A DNA stretch of 10,538 nt, from positions 1 through 10,538 of the forward strand of contig CALIVE010000038.1 of the NCBI GenBank assembly GCA_938048445.1, given 5' to 3'. The notes under the pieces were generated by a model. The model was not told the origin of the DNA. It worked only from the letters and a program-made list of their open reading frames with translations, and made no database searches. Position numbers and translations under genes: made by a program. Numbering within the stretch: the first letter of the stretch is position 1; every line of letters starts with the position of its first letter. Positions 1 through 6,554 of the stretch are shown piece by piece. This DNA comes from Minisyncoccota bacterium (GTDB taxonomy: Bacteria > Patescibacteriota > Minisyncoccia > UBA6257 > HR35).

Positions 1-377
1 AATAAATTTTCTAAAATAGTTGACCAATAAAACTTCATCCGTTTAGTATAAGTTTTAAATGGTTTTATTTTCATTAATTTGTTGATATCTTTTTTTCTAA
101 TTTTTTCATTAGCTTTAAAATATTTAACAATTTCACATCCTGTTTTTTCAAAAATTTCCATATCCTTTTCAGTAAAATAACCCCTTGAGATTCCTTGTAA
201 GATATGTGAATATTCCTGAGTCCAGCCTGGTTCTTCTGGAATGTAGATATCTGCTTCTTTAATAAGTTCTGACAATTGCTCTGCAGAAAGCTTTGAATAA
301 TGAGTTTCAAAAAATATTAAAAATTTCACTTTATATTTCTCTTTTCTTTTTGTCTCCTTAGAGAGAAATTTTTCCAT
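1..377 (-). CDS. hypothetical protein, 3' end cut by window edge
   Basis: The minus-strand frame from the ATG at 377-375 stays open for 125 codons and runs off the left edge, so this is the N-terminal part of a longer protein. Only one lysine codon separates this ATG from the thpR stop (381-383), and both genes are in the same frame, so it is almost certainly co-transcribed with dnaE and thpR. The product starts with a basic segment rich in Lys and Glu. A hydrophobic strand with FFETH follows (about residues 19-26), then an amphipathic helix, ADIYIPEEPGW (about residues 42-52), and a Lys-rich tail. I do not recognise the family. A hydrophobic strand ending in Glu-x-His recalls the start of TraB/ChaN-like folds, but that is only a loose resemblance. 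No signal peptide or membrane segment is visible. A 78-residue open frame at 74-310 lies out of frame inside it and is spurious. Confidence 0.8.
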   Translation of the reverse strand, partial: MEKFLSKETKRKEKYKVKFLIFFETHYSKLSAEQLSELIKEADIYIPEEPGWTQEYSHILQGISRGYFTEKDMEIFEKTGCEIVKYFKANEKIRKKDINKLMKIKPFKTYTKRMKFYWSTILENL

Positions 378-380
378 TTT

Positions 381-932
381 TTAAATGCACTGCCAACTGC
401 TTATTACCTCATAACGTGCGAATGGTTTTTCTAAATAAGATTCGTATAAATTTATTTCATTTAAAATTATCGACCAATTGAGCTCTTTTTTGATTTCTGG
501 AAGGTTTTTAAAATTTTTAAGACGAGCGAGATTAATATGTAAAAGTAAATCTCTTTTTTCTTTTTGATAAGGTATTTTATTCTGGTCTAATTTCTCTTCA
601 ATTTTTTCTTTTATCTCCTTTAATCTATCATTTTTTTCAACATACAACCAAATCATTCTTTTTTTACCTGGTGGTCCATAATCGATTTTTGTTATTTTTA
701 AATTAAATGGTTTGAAAAGAAATTTGTTTTCCTGATAGATTTCATTAATTAATCTTATTATCTCATTTAAATAATTGATATCTATATAGCCTAAAAATAA
801 AAGAGTAAGGTGAAGATTTTTTAATGGAATCCAATTTACTTTAAATTTTTTCTCTATTTCATCTTCCAAGTTAGCAATTTTAGGAAATAAACCTTTTGTT
901 AAAGGTAAAGCAAAAAAAATTCTTTTTTTCAT
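381..932 (-). CDS. thpR: RNA 2',3'-cyclic phosphodiesterase (2H phosphoesterase family, LigT/ThpR-like)
   Basis: The 183-residue product has the usual length of bacterial ThpR (formerly 2'-5' RNA ligase LigT), which hydrolyses 2',3'-cyclic phosphate RNA ends and can join RNA 2'-5' in vitro. The N-terminus is typical (RIFFALPL, residues 4-11). The first catalytic motif is intact as His41-Leu-Thr43 in NLHLTLLFLG. The second reads His132-Ile-Asn134 (LLHINLAR) where the family usually has HxT, so the second Thr is replaced by Asn while the catalytic His is kept. Activity is therefore likely but altered binding of the phosphate is possible. The ATG overlaps the dnaE stop as ATGA, which indicates translational coupling. 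No Shine-Dalgarno is visible. Placement behind dnaE suggests a cytoplasmic RNA-end processing or housekeeping role; no particular RNA partner can be read from the context. Confidence 0.88.
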   Translation of the reverse strand: MKKRIFFALPLTKGLFPKIANLEDEIEKKFKVNWIPLKNLHLTLLFLGYIDINYLNEIIRLINEIYQENKFLFKPFNLKITKIDYGPPGKKRMIWLYVEKNDRLKEIKEKIEEKLDQNKIPYQKEKRDLLLHINLARLKNFKNLPEIKKELNWSIILNEINLYESYLEKPFARYEVISSWQCI

Positions 933-3900
933 CTTATTTCTTTAATTACTTCGGCAAAAATGCTTTCTGGTCTTTTAGGTAATCCATAATCACCAATAAC
1001 TGCTATTATTTTACCTTCCTCCCATAAAATATGTGACCTTTCATAAACCTCAGGTGTGATAATAACTTCAATACTATCAGTAATATCTTCTAAGTTTATA
1101 AAAAGCATAATCTGATTAGTTTTTGTTAAAACTCTTTTTATTGAGTTAATAACTCCAATAATTTTAACTTTAACTTGATCTTTATATTTTTTAACATCAG
1201 ATATTTTCATATATCCATTTATTTTTAAAAGCTTCAATGGGTGTCCAGAAATGTAAATACCAAGTAATTCTTTCTCCCACTTTAGTTTTTCAAAATCAGA
1301 AATAGGGTTAAATTTTTTTAAAATTAAGTTTTCTGAACCACTAAAAAGTCGGGAACCTGAATAAACAAAACTTTTTTGTTTTAAGGCAAATTCTACTAAA
1401 TAATCTAAGTTATAGTAAAGAACACCCCTATCTTCCAAACAATCCAAGGCGCCAGATTTTATTAATGCCTCCAACGATTTTTTATTTAAATCTTTGGATC
1501 TAACTCTTCTTAGAAAATTAGCTACTGAAATAAAAAGTCCATTTTTATCTCTTTCTTCAATAACATCCTCAACAAGCTTGCGACCGACATTTTTAATTGA
1601 AGCTAAACCAAACCTTATTGTCTGGTCATCAACAATTGTAAAATTCTCTCGGCTTTCATTAATATCAGGAGGTAAAACTTTGATATTCCATCTTTTAGCT
1701 TCATCAAATAATTCTTTTATCCTTTCGACATCTTTTCCTTCATGAATAAATAAAGCTGTTAAAAATTCTATTGGATAGTGGGCCTTTAAGTAAGCTGTTT
1801 GATAAGAAATTAATGCGTAAGCAACACTATGGCTTTTATTAAAACCATAGCGGGCAAAGGGCTCATACCAACTCCATATTTTTTCTGCAGTTTCTTTGTC
1901 AATACCATTTTTTATCATCCCTTCTATCATTTTATTTTTTTGTTCCTCAAGTAAATGGGGAATTTTTTTACCTATGGCTTTTCTTAAAACATCTGCTTCT
2001 GATAAAGTAAACCCTGCTAAAGTTTGTGCAATTTTCATTAATTGTTCTTGATAAATTGCTATTCCGTAAGTTTCCTTTAAAATAGGTTCTAATTTTGGAT
2101 GTAAATATTCAATTTTTTCTTTGCCAAATTTTCTTCTGATATAAGATGGAATTAATTCAACTGGACCAGGTCTATAAAGAGCTATCATAGCATTGATATC
2201 TTCAATATTTGTTGGTTTTAATTTTTTAAAATACTCAGTAATTCCCTTCCCCTCAACCTGGAAAACTCCAACTGTTTTTCCTTGAGCATAAATTTGATAA
2301 GCTTTTTCATCATCTAATTTTTGGTAATCTAATTGAATCTCGATTCCTCTTCTTTTCTTAACCAATTCTATTGTTGTTTCAATTTCTGAAAGAGTTCTTA
2401 GACCAAGCAAATCTAATTTCAAAAGCCCTAAATCTTCTATTGAATACATATCATATTGTGTAATTATTTTTTTCTCTTGAGGAGCATATTGTAAAGGAAC
2501 AAAGCTTGTAAGGCTCACAGGAGCAACAACAACACCAGAAGCATGGACTGAAGCATGTCTTACTGTACCCTCCAATCTTTTAGCAACATCAAATAACATT
2601 TTAATTTTCTCGTCTTCTTGATATAGTTTATAAATTTCTGGAATTTCTAAAGCCAACTCGAGGGTCATATCAGGAGTTATAAGCTTAGCTAATTTATCAC
2701 ACAAGGAATAGGGTAATTTTAAAGCTCTTCCTGCATCTCTAACAGCAGCCCTGGCTCCCATTTTACCAAAGGTTATTATTTGAGCAACTTTATCTTCTCC
2801 ATATTTTTTTGCTAAATATTCAATAACTTCATCCCTACGAATATCTGAGAAATCAACATCAATATCAGGAAAAGAAATTCTTTCAGGTGTTAAGAATCTT
2901 TCAAAAAGTAGATTATATTTTATAGGATCAACCTCAGTAATTCCTAATAAATAAGAAACTAAACTACCAGCAGCAGATCCCCGTCCAGGACCTACTTTTA
3001 TATTTTGGTTTTTTGCCCAATTAACAAAATCTTGAACAATCAAAAAATATGAAGAAAATCCTGTTTCTTTAATAACTGAAAGTTCATAATTAAGTCTTTC
3101 TTTATAGACTAATTTATCCTTTAAATTCAATTTTTCTAATTTTTCAAAACATAATTTTTGTAAATATTCATCAGGAGAAATCCCTTCTTTTAACTCAAAG
3201 ACAGGAGGTTTTACCTTACCGAGTTCAATTTCAAGATTACATTTTTCAGCAATTTCTAAAGTATTTTCTAAAGCTTCAGGTATATCTTTAAAAAGTTCCA
3301 TCATTTCCTGAGTACTGCTGAGATGGAAAAAATCTTCTTTCATCGTTAATCGGTCTTCTTCTTCAATATCCTTTCCTGTTTGAACTGCTAAAAATACATC
3401 ATGAATTTCTCTTTCGTCTTTATAGAGATAGTGTGAATCTTGGGTTGCTACCAATTTAACACCGGTTTGTTTTGAAAGTTCAATTAGCATATTAAAAACT
3501 TTTCTACTTTCAGCAATTCCTGGATGATTTCCAATTTCTAAATAAAAATTCTCTTTTCCAAAAATATCAAGATATTCAAAAACTTTTTCTTTTGCTTTTT
3601 CTAATCCATCATTAAGGAGAGTCTTTACAATCTCTCCCGCTAAACAACCTGAAAGACAGATTAACCCCTCTCTATATTCTTTTAATAAATTTTTGTCAAT
3701 TCTTGGCTTATAATAAAAACCTCGTAAATGAGCAATTGTTGCCAGTTGAATTAAATTTTGATAACCTCTATAATCTTTTGCTAATAAAGTTAAATGATAA
3801 CTTCTTGAATCTACCTTAGGTACTCGATCTTCAATTGTTCTTGGAGCTAAATAAGCTTCAATTCCAATAATAGGCTTGATTCCATTCTCTTTACATTTTT

Positions 3901-4054
3901 TATAAAATTCGATAGCTCCATATAAATTGCCGTGGTCAGTAATAGCTAATGATTCGAATTCTAATTCTTTTGCTCTTTTAATTAAATCATCAATTTTTGA
4001 AAGACCATCTAATAAGCTATAATGGGTATGGAGATGCAAATGAACAAATTTCAT
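929..4054 (-). CDS. dnaE: DNA polymerase III subunit alpha
   Basis: This is the catalytic subunit of the replicative DNA polymerase, 1041 residues (E. coli 1160). An N-terminal PHP domain (about 1-280) keeps apparently all metal ligands: His7, His9, Asp16, His41, Glu66, His87, His177, Asp206 and His208. Residues of this kind are degenerate in E. coli but present in Thermus, so intrinsic 3'-5' proofreading is plausible. The C-family polymerase core follows: GPGRGSAAGS (355-364), PDIDVDF with Asp399 and Asp401, and KLDLLGLRTL with Asp548 completing the catalytic triad. A helix-hairpin-helix segment lies near 813-835 and an OB fold at about 960-1038. The protein stops at the end of the OB fold, so the C-terminal tau-binding domain is absent. 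Where the internal clamp-binding motif (QxxLF-like) is expected, just before WEKELLGIYISGHPL, the sequence is GSRLF (900-904), a degenerate form. The stop is UGA and overlaps the thpR start. It is first in an operon and divergent from rnhB. Confidence 0.98.
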   Translation of the reverse strand: MKFVHLHLHTHYSLLDGLSKIDDLIKRAKELEFESLAITDHGNLYGAIEFYKKCKENGIKPIIGIEAYLAPRTIEDRVPKVDSRSYHLTLLAKDYRGYQNLIQLATIAHLRGFYYKPRIDKNLLKEYREGLICLSGCLAGEIVKTLLNDGLEKAKEKVFEYLDIFGKENFYLEIGNHPGIAESRKVFNMLIELSKQTGVKLVATQDSHYLYKDEREIHDVFLAVQTGKDIEEEDRLTMKEDFFHLSSTQEMMELFKDIPEALENTLEIAEKCNLEIELGKVKPPVFELKEGISPDEYLQKLCFEKLEKLNLKDKLVYKERLNYELSVIKETGFSSYFLIVQDFVNWAKNQNIKVGPGRGSAAGSLVSYLLGITEVDPIKYNLLFERFLTPERISFPDIDVDFSDIRRDEVIEYLAKKYGEDKVAQIITFGKMGARAAVRDAGRALKLPYSLCDKLAKLITPDMTLELALEIPEIYKLYQEDEKIKMLFDVAKRLEGTVRHASVHASGVVVAPVSLTSFVPLQYAPQEKKIITQYDMYSIEDLGLLKLDLLGLRTLSEIETTIELVKKRRGIEIQLDYQKLDDEKAYQIYAQGKTVGVFQVEGKGITEYFKKLKPTNIEDINAMIALYRPGPVELIPSYIRRKFGKEKIEYLHPKLEPILKETYGIAIYQEQLMKIAQTLAGFTLSEADVLRKAIGKKIPHLLEEQKNKMIEGMIKNGIDKETAEKIWSWYEPFARYGFNKSHSVAYALISYQTAYLKAHYPIEFLTALFIHEGKDVERIKELFDEAKRWNIKVLPPDINESRENFTIVDDQTIRFGLASIKNVGRKLVEDVIEERDKNGLFISVANFLRRVRSKDLNKKSLEALIKSGALDCLEDRGVLYYNLDYLVEFALKQKSFVYSGSRLFSGSENLILKKFNPISDFEKLKWEKELLGIYISGHPLKLLKINGYMKISDVKKYKDQVKVKIIGVINSIKRVLTKTNQIMLFINLEDITDSIEVIITPEVYERSHILWEEGKIIAVIGDYGLPKRPESIFAEVIKEIR

Positions 4055-4063
4055 TTCTAAAAT

Positions 4064-4071
4064 ATTATAAT
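4064..4071. promoter_or_regulatory. overlapping bidirectional -10 elements between dnaE and rnhB
   Basis: The 31-bp divergent gap contains ATTATAAT. Read on the plus strand, 4066-4071 is TATAAT; read on the minus strand, 4069-4064 is also TATAAT. A start about 7 nt downstream would give rnhB a leader of roughly 8 nt and dnaE a leader of about 3 nt. The -35 boxes would have to lie inside the opposite coding regions; only a weak TGAACA (4041-4046, 19-nt spacer) is visible for rnhB. The hexamer matches are seen directly; the promoter role is inferred. Confidence 0.5.
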
Positions 4072-4085
4072 CAAATTAGAAAGGA

Positions 4086-4676
4086 ATGGATTTTGAGAAA
4101 CAATTATTTAAAAAAGGAATAAAAACAATTTTAGCAATTGATGAGGTTGGAAGAGGTGCTTTGGCTGGTCCTTTTTTTGTTGGAGGTATTTTAATAGACA
4201 AAGAAATTTATAAATTTTTAGAAAAAATTGAGCTAAAGGATTCAAAAAAATTATCTCCTGCTAAAAGATTGGAAATTTATAAAAAAATTAAAGAAAATAA
4301 GGTTGATTTTTATTTAAGAAAATTTACTAATAGAGAGATTGACAAATTTGGAATAAATAATTGTTTTAAAAAAGCAATTTATGAATTAAATAACATTTTA
4401 AAACCAGATATTTTATTAATTGATGGAATAGATTTAAAAATAAACTTAAAAAATGCGAAATTTATTGTCAAAGGTGATAATTTTATTAAATCTATCTCTG
4501 CGATATCCATCATTGCTAAAGTTAAAAGAGACAAATATATGGAGTTTTTAGATAGATTTTATTTACCTTATAAATTTAAAGACAATAAAGGATATGGCAC
4601 AAAAGAACATATAAAAGCTATTAAAAAATTTGGATTAACCAAACATCACCGAAGAAGTTTTTGTAAAAATCTATAG
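4086..4676 (+). CDS. rnhB: ribonuclease HII
   Basis: RNase HII cuts the RNA strand of RNA-DNA hybrids and nicks 5' of single ribonucleotides in DNA, so it serves primer removal and ribonucleotide excision. The 196-residue length is normal. The four acidic catalytic residues are all visible: Asp19 and Glu20 in AIDEVGRG, Asp113 in LLIDGI, and Asp131 in VKGDN. The GRG triplet (22-24) and the Tyr170 of GYGTKEH form the pocket that senses the ribonucleotide 2'-OH. The KDSKKLSPAKR region (51-61) and the C-terminal HHRRSF are also typical. The ATG is chosen because the protein then begins just ahead of the catalytic strand; an AAGGA abuts the start codon with no spacing, so it is unlikely to be a working Shine-Dalgarno. 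It is divergent from dnaE, sharing a 31-bp promoter region, and convergent with the next gene across a single base. Confidence 0.97.
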   Translation: MDFEKQLFKKGIKTILAIDEVGRGALAGPFFVGGILIDKEIYKFLEKIELKDSKKLSPAKRLEIYKKIKENKVDFYLRKFTNREIDKFGINNCFKKAIYELNNILKPDILLIDGIDLKINLKNAKFIVKGDNFIKSISAISIIAKVKRDKYMEFLDRFYLPYKFKDNKGYGTKEHIKAIKKFGLTKHHRRSFCKNL

Positions 4677-4677
4677 A

Positions 4678-4986
4678 TTATTTTTGTTTTTCTTTTAGTG
4701 AAGTTAAGTGTTTTTCTGCCCAAATTTGAATTTTCAAAGATTCAGTTTTTATTCTTTGAAGAATTTTTAAAATTATAGATAAAAAAACACCTTCTAATTC
4801 TTCAAAATGAACCTTAGTTGAAGTTAGTGCTTTTCTTATTTTTCTTTCTAAATTAATTAAAATAATGTAATCTTTTGGCAATATTTTAATATTTTTAACT
4901 TTTCTTAGAAAGTAAAGAGCAATTAAACCCAAAATTATAAGACTAATTATAGGAGAAAGAAAAGCAAGATAATATTCCTTAATCAT
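4678..4986 (-). CDS. small membrane protein with cytoplasmic helical tail, unknown function
   Basis: I do not recognise this 102-residue protein. It has one hydrophobic segment at about residues 7-27 (FLSPIISLIILGLIALYFL) followed by a basic stretch (RKVKNIKILPK). The rest looks helical and amphipathic, ending in Lys/Glu-rich sequence, so the tail is probably cytoplasmic by the positive-inside rule. The ATG overlaps the tsf stop by 8 nt, which places it third in the rpsB-tsf operon and makes it a real gene rather than a chance frame. Its stop codon is one base from the rnhB stop on the other strand, so no terminator fits between them. No signal-peptidase site or catalytic motif is visible, and the context does not say what it does beyond co-expression with translation genes. 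Confidence 0.72.
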   Translation of the reverse strand: MIKEYYLAFLSPIISLIILGLIALYFLRKVKNIKILPKDYIILINLERKIRKALTSTKVHFEELEGVFLSIILKILQRIKTESLKIQIWAEKHLTSLKEKQK

Positions 4987-5569
4987 TTATACTTAATCGG
5001 ACAAATCTTTTTAATTCGATTTTTTCACCAAACTGATTTGCACTTTTATGAATTAAGTCTTTAATCTTTAAGCTTTCATCTTTAAAATATCTCTGTTCCA
5101 AGAGGCAAACTTCTTCATACCATTTTTCTAATTTTCCTTGAATAATTTTTTCTTGAATTTCTAAAGGTTTATCCTTTAATTCTTCTCTAAATTCTTTCTT
5201 TTTAGCTTCGATAATTTCTTCAGGAATTGTTTCTTTGCTTAAATACAAAGGATTCATTGTAGCAACTTGTAAAGCTATTTCGTGAGCCAATTTTTTAAAT
5301 TCTTCACTTCGAGCAACAAAATCAGTTTCAGCCCTCATTTCGACCAAAGCACCGACTCTTCCGTTAAAATGGATATAACCTTCAATAATCCCTATTTTCG
5401 TTTCTTTTTCTCCCTTTTTTTCCAATAAACTTTCACCTTTTCTAACAATATATTTTTTTGCTTCTTCTAAATTACCTTTAGTAGCTTCTAAAGCTTCTTT
5501 ACACAAACCAATTGGAGCTCCGGTTTCATTTCTTAAAATTTTTATTTTTTCTAATATTTCTTTATCCAT
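4979..5569 (-). CDS. tsf: translation elongation factor Ts
   Basis: EF-Ts is the guanine nucleotide exchange factor that regenerates EF-Tu-GTP in the cytoplasm. The N-terminal UBA-like domain (about residues 3-48) has the family pattern LRNETGAPIGLCKEALE. The EF-Tu-contacting motif TDFVAR is intact at 82-87, followed by a core domain to the end, with KIKDLIHKSANQFGEKIELKRFVR (168-191) matching the conserved C-terminal part. At 196 residues it is the short, single-core form like that of Thermus, rather than the 283-residue E. coli form. The ATG lies inside the 3' end of rpsB (8-nt overlap, ATGGATAA), the classical rpsB-tsf gene order, and suggests coupling or reinitiation. No Shine-Dalgarno precedes it. 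The stop overlaps the downstream membrane-protein gene by another 8 nt. Confidence 0.96.
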   Translation of the reverse strand: MDKEILEKIKILRNETGAPIGLCKEALEATKGNLEEAKKYIVRKGESLLEKKGEKETKIGIIEGYIHFNGRVGALVEMRAETDFVARSEEFKKLAHEIALQVATMNPLYLSKETIPEEIIEAKKKEFREELKDKPLEIQEKIIQGKLEKWYEEVCLLEQRYFKDESLKIKDLIHKSANQFGEKIELKRFVRLSIND

Positions 5570-6284
5570 TTTCTTGTAATTTTTCTTTAATCCCCGCTAT
5601 TAAATAGTTAATTAAATAATCAATGCTTGAAGGAGCTTTATCATTAGCTGGAATAACAACTTTTACTCCATTAATGTTATTATCAGAACCACAAATAGCA
5701 ACAATAGGAATTTCTTTTTTATTTGCCTCAGCTTTGGCTGTTTGGTGTGAAGGATAATTCAGGTCAACAATAAATAAAGCATCTGGTAATCTTTCTAAGT
5801 GTATTACTCCTGTATAAATCTTTTTCATTTTTTCTAATTCTCTCATAATTCTATTTTTTTCTTTGGGTGGATAATTTTCAATTTCACCACTTTCTTCTTT
5901 TCTTAATAATTCCTTGAAATATTCTATTCTTGTCTTGATTGTTCCAAAGTTTGTAAGAAATCCTCCTAACCATTTATAGTCAACATAAGGCATATTGAAT
6001 TCTTGAGCTATTTTTCTAATCGATTTTTCGCAAGCAGGTTTTGCTCCAACAAATAAAATTATTTTTCCACCTTTTAAAAGTTCAGCCAAAAAATTAATAG
6101 CCTGATTTAAACCTTCGATTGTTTTTGTTAGATTAAAAAATTCAATATTACTTTTATTTTTCTTCAATAAAAATTGTTTCATTGAACTATGAGTGAACCT
6201 TTTAGCCCGACCATAATGACAACCAGCAGATTTCAATTCTTCTTCCAATTTTTTCTCTTTTGTTTCAATAGCTTCCATTTTCAT
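5562..6284 (-). CDS. rpsB: 30S ribosomal protein S2
   Basis: S2 is a late-assembling protein on the back of the small subunit. The 240-residue length matches the family (E. coli 241). Conserved blocks are GKIILFVGAK (73-82), WLGGFLTNFGTIKTRI (105-120), RLPDALFIVDL (165-175), and near the C-terminus DNNI followed by IPANDKAPSSIDYL. The N-terminal block is more divergent than usual (GCHYGRAKRFTHSSMK for the typical HFGH-NPKM region). Two in-frame ATGs, at 6284 and 6278, are possible starts; with the -10 box at 6301-6296 the leader would be about 5 or 11 nt. This leaves no space for an S2-binding leader RNA of the kind that autoregulates rpsB-tsf in other bacteria. The gene is first in the rpsB-tsf-membrane protein operon and is divergent from rpmE. 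Confidence 0.97.
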   Translation of the reverse strand: MKMEAIETKEKKLEEELKSAGCHYGRAKRFTHSSMKQFLLKKNKSNIEFFNLTKTIEGLNQAINFLAELLKGGKIILFVGAKPACEKSIRKIAQEFNMPYVDYKWLGGFLTNFGTIKTRIEYFKELLRKEESGEIENYPPKEKNRIMRELEKMKKIYTGVIHLERLPDALFIVDLNYPSHQTAKAEANKKEIPIVAICGSDNNINGVKVVIPANDKAPSSIDYLINYLIAGIKEKLQENG

Positions 6285-6291
6285 TTTGTTT

Positions 6292-6301
6292 TATAATTAT
6301 A
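6292..6301. promoter_or_regulatory. palindromic bidirectional -10 element between rpsB and rpmE
   Basis: The 18-bp divergent gap holds the perfect palindrome TATAATTATA, giving TATAAT on the plus strand (6292-6297) and on the minus strand (6301-6296). With a start about 7 nt downstream, rpmE transcription would begin at or next to its ATG (6303/6306), that is, leaderless, and rpsB would have a leader of about 5 nt. No good -35 box is visible in either direction. Promoter activity is inferred from the hexamer and its position. Confidence 0.5.
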
Positions 6302-6302
6302 A

Positions 6303-6509
6303 ATGATGAAAAAAGGAATTCATCCTAAATATTTTAAAGCAAGTGTATCTTGTGCTTGTGGAAGCAAATTTGAGGTATTTTCGACTAAGGAAAAAATTGA
6401 AGTAGAAACATGCCGCAATTGTGCTCCTTTATTTATTGGCAGTGAAGAAAAGAAAGCTATTATTGGTCAAGTTGAAAAATTCTACCGAAGATATAAAAAA
6501 TCAACTTAA
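6303..6509 (+). CDS. rpmE: 50S ribosomal protein L31, zinc-binding type
   Basis: L31 sits at the subunit interface of the 50S ribosome. The 68-residue product begins with KKGIHPKY, followed by the zinc-ribbon cysteines Cys17, Cys19, Cys37 and Cys40 (CAC and CRNC), and ends with the usual basic VEKFYRRYKK tail. It is therefore the four-cysteine (C+) type, which can also act as a zinc store. Two adjacent ATGs (6303 and 6306) are possible starts; the family usually begins MKKGIHP, which favours 6306 (67 residues). The TATAAT at 6292-6297 would place the transcript start on these codons, so translation is probably leaderless. It is the first gene of a plus-strand run with prfA, a membrane peptide and trxB; rpmE next to prfA is a common bacterial arrangement. 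Confidence 0.97.
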   Translation: MMKKGIHPKYFKASVSCACGSKFEVFSTKEKIEVETCRNCAPLFIGSEEKKAIIGQVEKFYRRYKKST

Positions 6510-6554
6510 CTACTTTAATTTTCTTAAAAATTAATAAAAAAATCAAGTAATAAA

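Noticed and set aside
74..310. 78-codon minus-strand frame
   Set aside because: It lies out of frame inside the longer edge gene (377->1), which starts right behind thpR and has a better protein composition.
929..931. UGA recoding (UGA = Gly, as in some CPR lineages)
   Set aside because: UGA closes dnaE at a natural end overlapping the thpR start, and closes the cell-wall fusion gene; no internal UGA is needed in any gene.
1494..1745. 83-codon plus-strand frame
   Set aside because: It is antisense to dnaE; Ser-rich, low-complexity translation typical of a shadow frame.
6285..6302. S2-type autoregulatory leader RNA before rpsB
   Set aside because: The whole gap to rpmE is 18 bp, too short for a structured leader.
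6515..6534. AT-only inverted repeat (TTAATTTT / AAAATTAA) after rpmE as a terminator
   Set aside because: The 8-bp stem is entirely A-T with a 4-nt loop and is not followed by a T-run; expected by chance in this composition, and it lies within a co-directional gene run.
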